Source of the DNA: Verrucomicrobiaceae bacterium
GTDB lineage: Bacteria; Verrucomicrobiota; Verrucomicrobiia; Verrucomicrobiales; Akkermansiaceae
Reading direction: 5' to 3'
NCBI GenBank assembly: GCA_027486655.1
Contig: JAIXOR010000086.1
Location: 62,001-126,000 of the forward strand
DNA length: 64,000 bases
In this document: one piece after another, positions 1 through 9,173 of the stretch
Layout: each line of letters opens with the position of its first letter
Numbering within the stretch: position 1 is the stretch's first letter
Translations under genes and position numbers: made by a program
The notes under the pieces: generated by a model
The model's input: the letters and a program-made list of their open reading frames with translations, nothing else
Database searches by the model: none
Told to the model about the DNA's origin: nothing

Positions 1-1221
1 CAATTGGTCATCGTCCGGGACATGTGGCTGACCGGGTTCGATTGCCCGTCCATGCACACGCTTTACATCGACAAGCCGATGCACGGGCACAACCTGATGC
101 AGGCCATCGCCCGGGTGAACCGCATCTTCAAGGGAAAGCCTGCCGGACTGGTCGTCGACACGATCGGTATCGCCACCGATTTGAAAGAAGCGCTGGCCTT
201 CTACTCCGACCGTGACCGGGGAAACACCGGCATCAATACGGACGAAGCGGTGCTGGCACTGGCCAAGTGCCTCGACGTTTTGCGCTCGATGTTTCACGGC
301 CTGGATTACGCCCCCGCGCTCAAGGGCGATGATGCAGCCCGCCTCAGGATCCTCGGACGGGCGCTGAACCACGTTTACGGCCTCGAAGGAGAAGGGAACG
401 AGGCCAAGAAGAAGGCACGGAAGCGTTTCCTTGATGCCGTGGCGGAGCTGGAGAAGGCGTTCAAGCTGTCCTCCGGGCGCGACGAGGCCGCTGCTGTGGC
501 GGTGGAAGTGGCCTTCTTCTGCGCGGTGAAGATCGCGATGAGCAAGTTCGAGGGTGATGGGAACGGAGCGAGGCGTGCCTACGACCTCGATGCGGCGATC
601 CAGCGGCTGGTCAATCAATCCGTTTGCTCGACCGAAGTGATCGACCTCCTGAGCGTGGCAGGCATCAAAAGCCCGGACATTTCCGTCCTCAGCGAGGAAT
701 TCCTCAAAGAGATGGCTGGGATGGAGCACAAGAACCTCGCCGTTGAGGCCCTGAGAAAGCTCCTGGCAGGGGAGACCAAGAGCCGCACCCGCACCAACGT
801 GGTGAAGAATCGCCAGTTTTCCGAACGCATCGAGGCGGCGATGGCCCGCTATCACAACCGGGTCATCGATGCACTCCAGGTGATCGAAGAGCTCATCAAG
901 ATCGGCCGCGACCTTCGCGAAGAGCCGGAGGATGGCCTCACGGATGAAGAGAAATCGTTCTACGATGCCCTCGCCGAAAACGGCAGCGCGGTGGAGCTGA
1001 TGGGGAATGCGGAACTGCGATTGATCGCTTCCGAACTCGTGAAAGCGGTCCGCGAGAATTCCGGCATCGACTGGTGGCACTTCGACCAGCGGCGGAAGAA
1101 GGTGAGGACCACGGTCCGCCGCATCCTCCGCCAGTATGGTTACCCGCCGGATCTTGAAGATGCAGCGATCCGCACGGTGGTGTTGCAGGCCGAGGCACTC
1201 GCGGCCGAGGTGAAGGCATAG
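1..1221 (+). CDS. hsdR: Type I restriction enzyme R subunit, C-terminal fragment (5' partial)
   Basis: The reading frame is open from the left edge, so only about the last 406 residues of a protein that is normally around 1000 aa are present. The first 55 residues are the end of the second RecA-like helicase lobe: a [10 protein letters not shown] block followed by QAIARVNR, which resembles helicase motif VI, where arginines contact ATP. The rest matches the helical C-terminal domain of HindI-type HsdR subunits (the DUF3387 type), which contacts the methylase/specificity core. HsdR is the ATP-driven translocase and nuclease of a type I restriction complex; its nuclease and walker motifs, and any hsdM/hsdS, would lie upstream outside the window. 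The end, TAG at 1219-1221, is secure. Family assignment is strong; whether the complete gene is intact cannot be seen. Confidence 0.85.
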   Translation, partial: QLVIVRDMWLTGFDCPSMHTLYIDKPMHGHNLMQAIARVNRIFKGKPAGLVVDTIGIATDLKEALAFYSDRDRGNTGINTDEAVLALAKCLDVLRSMFHGLDYAPALKGDDAARLRILGRALNHVYGLEGEGNEAKKKARKRFLDAVAELEKAFKLSSGRDEAAAVAVEVAFFCAVKIAMSKFEGDGNGARRAYDLDAAIQRLVNQSVCSTEVIDLLSVAGIKSPDISVLSEEFLKEMAGMEHKNLAVEALRKLLAGETKSRTRTNVVKNRQFSERIEAAMARYHNRVIDALQVIEELIKIGRDLREEPEDGLTDEEKSFYDALAENGSAVELMGNAELRLIASELVKAVRENSGIDWWHFDQRRKKVRTTVRRILRQYGYPPDLEDAAIRTVVLQAEALAAEVKA

Positions 1222-1316
1222 CACCGTGCAGTTCGGGCGGTCCTCGTGCCCGATGCACGTTTTTCAACCGCAGGCGGGCGGCCTGTTTCGCGAGTCAGAA
1301 GGCACTTCCGGGTGGC

Positions 1317-1586
1317 TCACGGAAGCTTGGCGAGGTATTTCCCGGGATTCGCTTCGAACCTTTTCACGCAGGGTTTGCAGCAGAACTGGATCTCCTTGCC
1401 GGTGTATGTCCGGGTCACGCGTCCGCCCATGCTGTCGAGGTCGTTGTCGGTGACGATGCAGAGATCGAGCGGGTAGGACTTGGTTTTTCCGGAAGGAGTC
1501 TGCGATACGGAAGGCGCGCTGGCGCATCCGGCGATGAGAGTGGCGGCGAGGGCGGCGGTGATCCAGTGCGGGATTTTGGTTTTCAT
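1317..1586 (-). CDS. YHS-like metal-binding lipoprotein
   Basis: A predicted 89-aa exported protein. I start it at the ATG at 1586 because a signal peptide with a lipobox follows directly (LIAGCAS, Cys about residue 20); the longer open frame up to 1733 runs into the preceding gene and looks non-coding. The mature part holds a C..D...M..(R)..Y.GK.I.FCC..C...F..NP..Y pattern, which is the signature of YHS/TRASH-type domains that bind soft metals such as copper through cysteines. It lies directly downstream of the multicopper oxidase on the same strand, so a periplasmic or outer-membrane copper-binding role is likely. Function is inferred from motif and context. Confidence 0.75.
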   Translation of the reverse strand: MKTKIPHWITAALAATLIAGCASAPSVSQTPSGKTKSYPLDLCIVTDNDLDSMGGRVTRTYTGKEIQFCCKPCVKRFEANPGKYLAKLP

Positions 1587-1630
1587 GATGGCGTTGGTTT
1601 TCGGTTCGGTGCTCGGACGGCGGGATGCCG

Positions 1631-3736
1631 TCAGAAGCGGAAGGTAAGCCCGGCTCCTGCTCCGTAGTCGGAGTGGTAGGAGCCGGTCAGCGAGATTTGC
1701 CGGGTCAGATAGCAATCGGCCCCGGCGCTCCACTCGATGTGGCTGGCGGAGTCATGGCAGAAATCGCCCCACAGGCTGAGACGGGAGCTGATCTGGAAGC
1801 GCTTGGACAATGCGATGCGGGTGTCGCCCGCCGTGTCGATGCTGGCGCTGAGCCACGCCATGAGCGGCAGGCGATACTGGATGCCTGCCAGACCGCGGTT
1901 GCGGGTGTCTTCGTCCTCATGGGTGGTCCGGAAACCGCCGAAGGCCTGGAAGTCCGGGGTGAAGTAACGCTGATAGATGAGATCGACCTCATACTCGGTT
2001 TCATCCACGCGGCCCCATCCGGTCTGCCAGCCGAGCATCAGGTCGTTTCTCGGGTTCATCCAAGTGAGCATGCCGTGGCTCATCTGGCTTTGCAGGGTGG
2101 CGCTGCCCCAGACGTAGCTCATGTCATGGGCATGCTCGCCGAGAGCGGATGACATGTCCGCATCGGCCATGGCGGGATCCGGCGGGGCAGCGGCATTTTC
2201 CGGTGCTTCATCCTCGTAGCGGAAGACCCGCGCCATGCCGCTCATCATGTGATAGAGGATGTGGCAGTGGAACATCCAGTCCTTCGCTTCGCTGGCCTCG
2301 AACTCCACCGTGCGTCGAGACATGGGGGGCACGTCGACGGTGTGTTTCAACGGCGATCGGCTTCCCTGTCCCATCAAGAGCCGGAAGAAATGGCCGTGCA
2401 GGTGGATCGGGTGGTGCATCATCGTGTCGTTGACCAGTTCGAGCTCGATGATTTCCCCTTTGCGGAGGACGACGTAGGGGTCCTGGGCGATGGTCCGGCC
2501 GTCGAAGCTCCACACGTAGCGAATCATGTCACCGGTGAGGTGGAGGGTGATCTTCCTGCGTGCGCGGCCGGCGGGGGGTGAGGTGTCCTTCACCGCGCGC
2601 AGAAGCCGGTAGGGTGATCCGGGGCGGGGGAGGCGGAGTGACGCGCGGGGATCCTCCTCGCGTTCTTCAAGGGCGAGGTTGAGCATCTCATCCATCTGAT
2701 AGAGATTCGGCTTGGGCGGGACGGGGGCATCGTGGGGTTTTCCCTTTCCGAAGACCGCACGGCTGTGACCGCTGCCATCCTGGGTGGTGAAGCGGAGTTC
2801 GTGACGGCCGCTCTTGGGAATCGTGAGCAGCAGGTCATAGGTCTCGGCGATGCCCATCAGGAACATCGGGACATCCACGGGCTGCACGTCCGGCCCGTCG
2901 GCGGCGACGATCCGGAGTGGACCCGAGGAACTGCTCAGGTGGTAATAGGTGGCGGCGGAGGCGTTGATGATGCGGACGCGCACGCGTTCGCCCGGCCTGC
3001 CATGGATGCGGGTTTCGCGTTGCCCGTTGATGAGGAAGGCGTGGTATCCCATGTCGGAAAGATCCATCGGCATCATGCGGTCCCATTCGCGCTTGAAGTA
3101 GTCCTTGAGATGTCCGCGCTGCGCCGCGCCGAGAATGGATTGGGAGTTCCCGCGCATGAGCGCGAAGGTGTCGGTTCCCCGCATGAGCATGCGCATGGCC
3201 TCGCGGGGATCGAGATTGGTCCAATCGGAGAGGATAAGCACCTGGTCACGGTCTGCGGCGATCGGGTCCTTTTCCCGTGGCAGGACCACGATGCCGCCGA
3301 AGATGCCGCTTTGCTCCTGGAGCTGGGTGTGTGAGTGATACCAGTAGGTGCCGCTGTGCTTCAGCGTGAACTGGAAAGTATGAGTCGTGCCCGGCCGAAT
3401 GGGCGGGGTGGTGATGTGGGGGACACCGTCTTCCCGATTGGGGAGGAGCAATCCGTGCCAGTGGGTGGAAGTCTCCTCATCCGGAAGATCGTTGTGCACG
3501 CGGATGCGGGCGAAGTCGCCCTCGCGGAAGCGCAGCACCGGGCCCGGCATGCTGCCGTTGATGGTGAGGACGCGCACGGGTTTCCCCGCGGGGCTGTGGA
3601 TCCGAGCGGAAATGTGGAGGTCATACTCGACGACGCGCTGCCCGGGTGAGGGCAGGGATTTGCCGCAGGTATCACAAGCCGGGGCGAGGGTGGACGCTGC
3701 GAGGAGCGCCTGGAAAACGAAAAGGAATGGTTTCAA
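1631..3736 (-). CDS. Multicopper oxidase (CopA-like) fused to a CopB-like outer-membrane domain
   Basis: About 701 aa. Residues ~30-530 form a three-cupredoxin multicopper oxidase. The copper-ligand motifs are present: STHWHGL, YWYHSHT, HPIHLHGHFF and the type-1/type-3 HCHILYHMM block. After about residue 535 a linker rich in Ala/Asp/Met leads to a ~150-residue region with repeated aromatic beta strands ending in TFRF, typical of CopB, an outer-membrane copper-resistance protein. In most bacteria copA and copB are separate adjacent genes, so this is a fusion. The enzyme probably oxidises Cu(I) in the periplasm. Start: there is no ATG; I chose the TTG at 3736 because a hydrophobic signal segment (FLFVFQALLAAS) follows at once; a second TTG at 3820 is possible. 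The upstream Cys-rich gene and downstream YHS lipoprotein suggest one operon. Confidence 0.85.
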   Translation of the reverse strand: MKPFLFVFQALLAASTLAPACDTCGKSLPSPGQRVVEYDLHISARIHSPAGKPVRVLTINGSMPGPVLRFREGDFARIRVHNDLPDEETSTHWHGLLLPNREDGVPHITTPPIRPGTTHTFQFTLKHSGTYWYHSHTQLQEQSGIFGGIVVLPREKDPIAADRDQVLILSDWTNLDPREAMRMLMRGTDTFALMRGNSQSILGAAQRGHLKDYFKREWDRMMPMDLSDMGYHAFLINGQRETRIHGRPGERVRVRIINASAATYYHLSSSSGPLRIVAADGPDVQPVDVPMFLMGIAETYDLLLTIPKSGRHELRFTTQDGSGHSRAVFGKGKPHDAPVPPKPNLYQMDEMLNLALEEREEDPRASLRLPRPGSPYRLLRAVKDTSPPAGRARRKITLHLTGDMIRYVWSFDGRTIAQDPYVVLRKGEIIELELVNDTMMHHPIHLHGHFFRLLMGQGSRSPLKHTVDVPPMSRRTVEFEASEAKDWMFHCHILYHMMSGMARVFRYEDEAPENAAAPPDPAMADADMSSALGEHAHDMSYVWGSATLQSQMSHGMLTWMNPRNDLMLGWQTGWGRVDETEYEVDLIYQRYFTPDFQAFGGFRTTHEDEDTRNRGLAGIQYRLPLMAWLSASIDTAGDTRIALSKRFQISSRLSLWGDFCHDSASHIEWSAGADCYLTRQISLTGSYHSDYGAGAGLTFRF

Positions 3737-3841
3737 GATGGAACTGGAATCGGGTTCGTCACAGAGGGCGGGCCTGCGGAGTGCGAGCCACCAGTGGGAG
3801 GTCGCGAGATCCGGGCACAATTCGTCCGTGTGGGACCGGGT

Positions 3842-4204
3842 TCAGTTCAGAAACGAGCAGAAAAGCACCGAGCGTCGAACAGCCGGCACGGTGTTGGATG
3901 GATCATCCCCACTGCGGGAACCTGCGTGCAGCGAAGTGTCCCGTGGCTCGGGTTCGGGGAGAAGAAACGAGGGGATCTCCCTCCACAGTCCTTCAGGCAG
4001 GATCTCGCGGCTGGAGGGTGGCACCGGGGCGGGCTGCGGTGCTGAAGGCGGATTTTCGTCAGGTGAGGCTTGGCAGTCGCAGTGGTCGCAACAGCAGGAG
4101 CTGGGAACGGCACGGGCTTCCGGAAAATCCACCGAAGACATGGCGGGCATCACCTGAATGAGCAGGAGATGAAGCGCCAGAATCAGATGGAAAGTCGTTC
4201 TCAA
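3842..4204 (-). CDS. Short Cys-rich exported protein of the copper cluster
   Basis: A 120-aa protein with a clear N-terminal hydrophobic segment (HLILALHLLLIQVMP), then a dense cysteine block SCCCDHCDCQ near residues 36-45, then a Pro-rich tail. The start is a TTG at 4204. I do not recognise the family. The cysteine cluster after a signal peptide, and its place as first gene before a copper oxidase and a YHS lipoprotein on the same strand, suggest a periplasmic metal-binding or metal-sensing peptide. It could also be a leader whose translation is linked to metal status; that is speculation. The composition and frame fit a real gene, but no domain supports a definite function. Confidence 0.55.
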   Translation of the reverse strand: MRTTFHLILALHLLLIQVMPAMSSVDFPEARAVPSSCCCDHCDCQASPDENPPSAPQPAPVPPSSREILPEGLWREIPSFLLPEPEPRDTSLHAGSRSGDDPSNTVPAVRRSVLFCSFLN

Positions 4205-4276
4205 CTGCTGATGAGAGTCGGCGTGGAGGATTTTATTTCAAGGGGAAAGGCAGGCGGCTCCGATGGCCGCATGCGC

Positions 4277-5875
4277 TCAGTAGGTGGCGAAGTTGGTGGC
4301 GGCCACGGTGATGCCCGGGGTGACCTTGGCGAAGAGCTTGCGGGCCTTGGGGCCCTTGCCATCGGGATCGTAATAGATGCGGCCCTTGGCTTCATCGACG
4401 AGGATGCGGTCGTCGGCATCGAGGGTGCTGCGAGCGGTGAGTTTGCGGAATCGTTTCGCCTCCAGGTAGGCGCCGCCGTTGGGTCTGGCTTCGAGCAGAT
4501 CCTTGAAGATGCGGGTGTCCAGGTAGAGAATGTCTTCGAGCCGCTTGGATCCATCGGTCTCGGTTTTGACGTCGAGGATGGTGTCCACGTTTCGTTCCGG
4601 ATCGAGCGGGGTGTCGAAATAGATGTAATCGACGTTGGTGTAAGGGGCGAGCGGGGTGTTGTCGCCGCGGATGGTGTCGTTGCCGAGGCCGGGGCGGAAG
4701 ACTTCGGTGAGGGCGGAGTTGCCGCCCAAGGTGTCCGACTTGTTGCCGGAGTAAACCCCTTCGATGGCCATCAGTTCGAGGCCCTGGGCATTCGCTCCCT
4801 CGGCGGTGGGCAGCGGCTGGCGGGCGGTGGAGGCAAGATCGATGGTGACGGGCAGACGGAAGTCCGAAAGGTCGAGCAAATCGAAGCCGGTCTCGCCGAA
4901 GTAGAAGATGTGCTGGTGTCCGGCGAAGTCGCGTTTGATGACCAGCGTGTCATTTCCATCTCCGGCCCAGATCCGGTCGCCACCGGCGCGGTCGCCGCGG
5001 TCGATGATGAAGAATTCGCTTTGTGAGGATCCGCGGACGTGATCGACCCCTTCGGAGAGGATGACGGCTTCGATGTCCTGGAAGGTGGATTCCCAGCCGG
5101 TCCAGTTGCCGCCGCGGATCGCGCCGTAAACGAGGCGTTTTCCCGCGAAATCGACTAACAGCTCGGGTTCGGCATTGATGAGGCGCGAGACCTTGGTGAG
5201 GCGGAGGTCGAGGGTGTCCCAGCCCTCGCCGCCGAAATAGTCATCGCGTCCCTGGCTGTAGCGGAACGTGTCGTCCCCGCCGTATCCGTAGATGCGGTCT
5301 TCGGAAATGGCGGCGCGGATCCAGCCGTCGGGCGCGGTGTTGCGGTCATCGCTGGTGAGTGTGTTCGCGGCATCGTTGCCGTGGATCTCGGTCTTCAGAT
5401 AGATGGCGGTGGGTGCGTTTTCGCTGGGGGCTCCATTCCAGACCCAGGACTTCAGGTTTTCCACATGGGCGGGAAGTCGCAGGACGACGCGCTGGTCGCC
5501 GCTGGCAGTGGTTTCCACCCAGGGCGAGTTTTTGTAAACATTCTGGGCCACCTGCCTCGGGCCCACCCGTCCGGCGGGGATCCACCAGTCGTTGCCTTCG
5601 TTCCTGTCCTCGATGATCTTGAACTGCCCGGGATCGCCGAAGATCTGATAGGTGTCGTTGCCTGATCCGCCGCGGGCGGTGTCGGTGCCGCCGATGGTGA
5701 GCACGTCCTCACCGCCGATGATGAGGTCGTTTCCGCCGCGGCCGATGAAGGTGTCCTTGAGAGGGGTGCCGACGAGTTTGTCCTTCTTCGGGGTGCCTTC
5801 GAAGGTCTTGGCCGTGGCCGCGCAAAGCGGAAGGGTGAAGGCGAGGGTGAGGCGGAGGAGGGGAGGCGTGTTCAT
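4277..5875 (-). CDS. Secreted RTX-type calcium-binding repeat protein
   Basis: 532 aa with a signal peptide (about residues 1-22). Repeats of the GGxGxDx(L/I) kind occur in at least three places: GRGGNDLIIGG near residue 46, GRDDYFGGEGWDTLDL near 205, and WAGDGNDTL near 290. These nonapeptide repeats form calcium-filled beta rolls in RTX proteins. The repeats are sparse and separated by long non-repeat beta-rich stretches, so this is not a classical toxin; no catalytic domain is recognised. RTX proteins usually leave by a type I system through a C-terminal signal, but here an N-terminal Sec signal is present, pointing to Sec export followed by another step. Probable role: surface or extracellular structural/adhesive protein. 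Confidence 0.75.
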   Translation of the reverse strand: MNTPPLLRLTLAFTLPLCAATAKTFEGTPKKDKLVGTPLKDTFIGRGGNDLIIGGEDVLTIGGTDTARGGSGNDTYQIFGDPGQFKIIEDRNEGNDWWIPAGRVGPRQVAQNVYKNSPWVETTASGDQRVVLRLPAHVENLKSWVWNGAPSENAPTAIYLKTEIHGNDAANTLTSDDRNTAPDGWIRAAISEDRIYGYGGDDTFRYSQGRDDYFGGEGWDTLDLRLTKVSRLINAEPELLVDFAGKRLVYGAIRGGNWTGWESTFQDIEAVILSEGVDHVRGSSQSEFFIIDRGDRAGGDRIWAGDGNDTLVIKRDFAGHQHIFYFGETGFDLLDLSDFRLPVTIDLASTARQPLPTAEGANAQGLELMAIEGVYSGNKSDTLGGNSALTEVFRPGLGNDTIRGDNTPLAPYTNVDYIYFDTPLDPERNVDTILDVKTETDGSKRLEDILYLDTRIFKDLLEARPNGGAYLEAKRFRKLTARSTLDADDRILVDEAKGRIYYDPDGKGPKARKLFAKVTPGITVAATNFATY

Positions 5876-5917
5876 GTCCCGGGGAGACCGGAAACATCGC
5901 AGGCGGAGCGCGCGGGC

Positions 5918-7279
5918 TCAATTCTTGTTAGACGGGCCGCTTGCGGGGACCGGAGCGGAATGCAGGCCTGCGGCGATAAGCAGGCGCTCGGCCTCTTCCT
6001 TTTCAAGCTGGAGGTCTGCGAGCAGCTCGTCATCGCTTGCCGGCGGGTGGACGGCGTCCTGCTGGATGAGGGCAAGGTGTTTCTGATAGATGGCTTCCGG
6101 TTTGCCGCGGAAGCGGTGGTGGTGGTCACGGGCTCCGGGCAGGTTGAGAAACGGCTGGTCCAGCGTGCAGCGGCGGTTTCCTCCGGTGAGGCGGGTGATG
6201 AATGCACAGCCGATCCTGGCGGCATCCGGCCGGGATTCCAACCAGGTGCGGGTGAGGCGCAGTGTGACCAGACGATCGTAACGGGTGAGGATGGCCGTCT
6301 GGGTGGTGGCGTCTCCGTCGAGGTTGGCCAGTGTTTCCCCATGGACGAAGTGCCAGTCCGGGTGGCTGGACAACCACGAGACGCAGGCCTCCGAGAGCCG
6401 GGGATGGAGCTCGTTGCGATCGAGCTCAAGGGCTTCCGAGTGATGGAGCATCTCGCGTTCAAGGCGGGGGGAGCGGGTCCACTTGAGCCAGAGGATCCTG
6501 AGTGCGAGGAGGATTTTGTGGGACTGTCCGTCGAGCAGGAATCCGAGTGGGAAGCGGTGCAGGATGACGCGGATGGTCAGCGGGTTTCGCGGTGATTGCC
6601 CGGCTTCGAGGAGATCGAGGCGGTCCTGTTCGGACTGCAGGAGGCGGATGGCGTCGGGATGGATGGATTTCACCTGGATCCAACCATCTTCGAGTGCCTG
6701 GGGTCTGTGGCGTGCCTCGATGGCTGCCGACCAGAGGGCCAGGCCGGACACACCGATAACCAGGCCGAACATGACGTAGAAGATCCAGTTTCCCCATTGG
6801 ACGATCGTCGCGACGTTGAAGATTCCGAGAAGCAGGATCCCGAAGGCGATGAGGGTGAAAACGATGTATCCAGCATTGCGCATCGTTGCCGAGCGATGGC
6901 GGGAGGCATCCCAAAAGCTGGTGAAGGTGTAGGCGGGTTTGGACCAGCCGAGTTTCACGGCGATGAGGTCGATGAGAAAGCCACCGCAGAGCAGGTAGGG
7001 CAGGATGCCGCCGGGAGGTTCGATGCCGAAGTGGTATTTCAGGAGGAAACAGCCACCGATCACGAACACGCCGCTGAAGACTTGCAGTAGACCGGGACGT
7101 TTCACCCGGTAGACCTTTGTCTTCATGGTGGCTTCGGACACCCCGGTGAACAGATCCACGCGGGGAAGCACCGTGCCGTCGCGGACCAGCAGGCGGTTTC
7201 CCTCAATCTGCCAACGACGCGTGGAGGATCGAACGGATGCGGAAGCGGGCGGGAGGTAGGGATTGATCTCCTCGTTCAT
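5918..7279 (-). CDS. Membrane protein with N-terminal NPYLPP motif, unknown function
   Basis: 453 aa. It begins MNEEINPYLPP, a short motif common at the N-terminus of Verrucomicrobia and Planctomycetes membrane proteins. Hydrophobic segments lie near residues 63-80, 90-110, 135-155 and 160-180, giving about four membrane helices in the first half; the second half (about 190-453) is soluble, with Trp- and His-rich stretches. The N-terminal part before the first helix resembles the small beta domain found in other NPY proteins. I do not recognise a function. It lies between an RTX protein and cysS on the same strand, which does not suggest a pathway. The ATG at 7279 is well placed for the NPY motif. 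Confidence 0.6.
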   Translation of the reverse strand: MNEEINPYLPPASASVRSSTRRWQIEGNRLLVRDGTVLPRVDLFTGVSEATMKTKVYRVKRPGLLQVFSGVFVIGGCFLLKYHFGIEPPGGILPYLLCGGFLIDLIAVKLGWSKPAYTFTSFWDASRHRSATMRNAGYIVFTLIAFGILLLGIFNVATIVQWGNWIFYVMFGLVIGVSGLALWSAAIEARHRPQALEDGWIQVKSIHPDAIRLLQSEQDRLDLLEAGQSPRNPLTIRVILHRFPLGFLLDGQSHKILLALRILWLKWTRSPRLEREMLHHSEALELDRNELHPRLSEACVSWLSSHPDWHFVHGETLANLDGDATTQTAILTRYDRLVTLRLTRTWLESRPDAARIGCAFITRLTGGNRRCTLDQPFLNLPGARDHHHRFRGKPEAIYQKHLALIQQDAVHPPASDDELLADLQLEKEEAERLLIAAGLHSAPVPASGPSNKN

Positions 7280-7311
7280 GGCCTCCGGATGGGGGGGGAT
7301 TGCGGGGCGGC

Positions 7312-8703
7312 TCAGGCTTGCGACAGCTCGTAGGATTCCTTGCCATCCTTCATGAGCCAGCCCAGCTCGGTGAGCTCCGCGCGGAGACGGTCGGACTCGG
7401 CCCAGTTTTTCGAAAGCCGGGCTTGCCAGCGGGTCTCGGCCAGGGCGCGGATGTGTTCCGGGATCTCGACAGCCTCGTCCTTTTCCTCAGGAAGTGACAA
7501 CCCGAGGGCGCGCAGCACGCGGTTGAGCCCGGCAAGGGCGGCGGCGGCATCGCGGCCGGTGAGTTGGGAAGTCTCGCGGAGGCCGGTGAAAAGCCCACCG
7601 AGCGCGGCCGGGGTATTGAGATCATCGTTGAGGCTGTCCCAAGCGGCTTGGAAGGGGCCGAAGGAAACGGAGTCGAGCACCACCTCACCTCCACATTTGG
7701 ATGCGAGGTGGCGGGCTCCCTTGGCCAGCTTGGCAAGGGCCTCGCGGGCGGCGGTGAGGGAGTCGAGTGTGAAGTTGAGCTGCTTGCGGTAGTGGCCACC
7801 GATCAGGACGTAGCGCACCTCCATGGCGGAGTGGCCGCGTTTTTCCAGGTCTTCGAGGGTGTAGAGGTTGCCGAGGGACTTGGACATCTTGCCACCGTCG
7901 ACGAGGAGGTGGGTGATGTGGAACCAGTGGGCGGCGAAGTGCCCGCCGCAGCTGCAGACGCTCTGGGCGATTTCGTTTTCGTGGTGGGGGAAAACGAGGT
8001 CGACGCCCCCGGAGTGGAGGTCGAAGTCCTCGCCGAGGTATTCGCGGATCATGGCCGAGCACTCGAGATGCCATCCCGGGCGACCCTCGCCCCAGGGGGA
8101 GGCCCAGAAGTTGTCACCATCTTCCGGGCGGCGCGCCTTCCAGAGCACGAAGTCCGAGACGCTGTCTTTCTCGTATTCATCGGCGTTGGCGCGGGCGTTC
8201 TGGGTTTTTCCGAGATCGAGCTCGCGCTCGTCGAGGTGGGACAGCCTGCCGTATCCCGGAAACGAGGAGATCTTGAAGTAAACCGAGCCGTCGTCCGAAG
8301 CGTAGGCGTGGCCTTTCTCGACGAGTTGCCGGATCATCTCGATCTGCTGGGGGATGTGTTCGACGGCCCCCGGCTCGATGTGGGGTGCGAGCAGGCCGAG
8401 CTTGTCGCAGTCGGCATGAAACTTCTCCGTCCAGCCCCGGGTGAAGTCGGTGAGGGACTGCCCGGCTTTTTGTGAGTCGCGGATGGTCTTGTCATCCACA
8501 TCGGTGATGTTGCGGACGTGGAGGGTGCGGGTTCCGCCGGTTTCGAGAACGCGGCGCAGGACGTCCTGAAGCACGAAGGTGCGGAAGTTTCCAATGTGGG
8601 CCGGTCCGTAAACGGTGGGGCCGCAGCAGTAAAAACGGTAGGTGGAGCCGTCGATGGGGCGCAGGTCGCGTTCGGTCCGGGTCAGGGTGTCGAAAAGCCG
8701 CAT
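7312..8703 (-). CDS. cysS: Cysteinyl-tRNA synthetase
   Basis: 463 aa, the usual length. It charges tRNA-Cys with cysteine using ATP in the cytoplasm. Class I signatures are clear: the HIGH-type motif as GPAHIGNF near residue 35, and KMSKS as GGKMSKSLGN near residue 268. Zinc-ligand candidates are the Cys in FYCCGP near residue 27, the Cys of HLECSAM, and the later His/Glu in FPHHENE. The C-terminal helical region ends in a short tRNA-binding part. It starts at the ATG at 8703; the next gene upstream on this strand is the small PEP-CTERM gene. Confidence 0.97.
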   Translation of the reverse strand: MRLFDTLTRTERDLRPIDGSTYRFYCCGPTVYGPAHIGNFRTFVLQDVLRRVLETGGTRTLHVRNITDVDDKTIRDSQKAGQSLTDFTRGWTEKFHADCDKLGLLAPHIEPGAVEHIPQQIEMIRQLVEKGHAYASDDGSVYFKISSFPGYGRLSHLDERELDLGKTQNARANADEYEKDSVSDFVLWKARRPEDGDNFWASPWGEGRPGWHLECSAMIREYLGEDFDLHSGGVDLVFPHHENEIAQSVCSCGGHFAAHWFHITHLLVDGGKMSKSLGNLYTLEDLEKRGHSAMEVRYVLIGGHYRKQLNFTLDSLTAAREALAKLAKGARHLASKCGGEVVLDSVSFGPFQAAWDSLNDDLNTPAALGGLFTGLRETSQLTGRDAAAALAGLNRVLRALGLSLPEEKDEAVEIPEHIRALAETRWQARLSKNWAESDRLRAELTELGWLMKDGKESYELSQA

Positions 8704-8764
8704 GCGCGGGTGTAGGGGCGGCGCGGCGGCGAGCCAAGAGCGAAGAACGCCACGGGGCCGATTT

Positions 8765-9067
8765 TCAACGCCGCCTCCGCAACAGGAAGAACGCCGGGAT
8801 CACCAGCAGCGTCAGCGAGCCGGGCTCCGGCACGGCCGCCGGCCTCATCTCGACGTAGATTGTCTCCGGTGTGCTTCCCTTCGCCAGCACCTCCACCGGA
8901 ATGCGCAGCTCGTCCCGGGAAATCACGGACTCCGTGGATTCGACCGTCGCACCCGCCTGGATCACGACCGGGGCCGCTTGCGGACGCTGAATCATCCACG
9001 CAGCAAGCGGCGGGGATGCCAGAAGCAGCCCGATCCAAAGTGCTTTGATTTTCAAAAGCCCGATCAA
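8765..9067 (-). CDS. Minimal PEP-CTERM anchored protein
   Basis: About 100 aa. The N-terminus is a signal peptide and the C-terminus is a complete PEP-CTERM signal: VPEPGSLTLL, a hydrophobic stretch, and a final RRRR. In known systems this tail is recognised by exosortase, which cleaves and sorts the protein to the surface, often together with exopolysaccharide. Here only about 55 residues remain between the two signals, so the mature protein is very small. No exosortase gene lies in the window. Starts are TTG only (9067, or 9055 giving MKIKALW); the second may be the true one. An AT-rich spacer separates it from the divergent gene at 9174. Confidence 0.8.
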   Translation of the reverse strand: MIGLLKIKALWIGLLLASPPLAAWMIQRPQAAPVVIQAGATVESTESVISRDELRIPVEVLAKGSTPETIYVEMRPAAVPEPGSLTLLVIPAFFLLRRRR

Positions 9068-9173
9068 GATGCGCGAGTGATCGGTTAATTTTTAAAAATA
9101 ATCAAGAAATATGTAGTTTTTTTATGGATATCGGGATTCCGCTTTCCCGGATTCGGGTTATCCTTTTCCGCGA

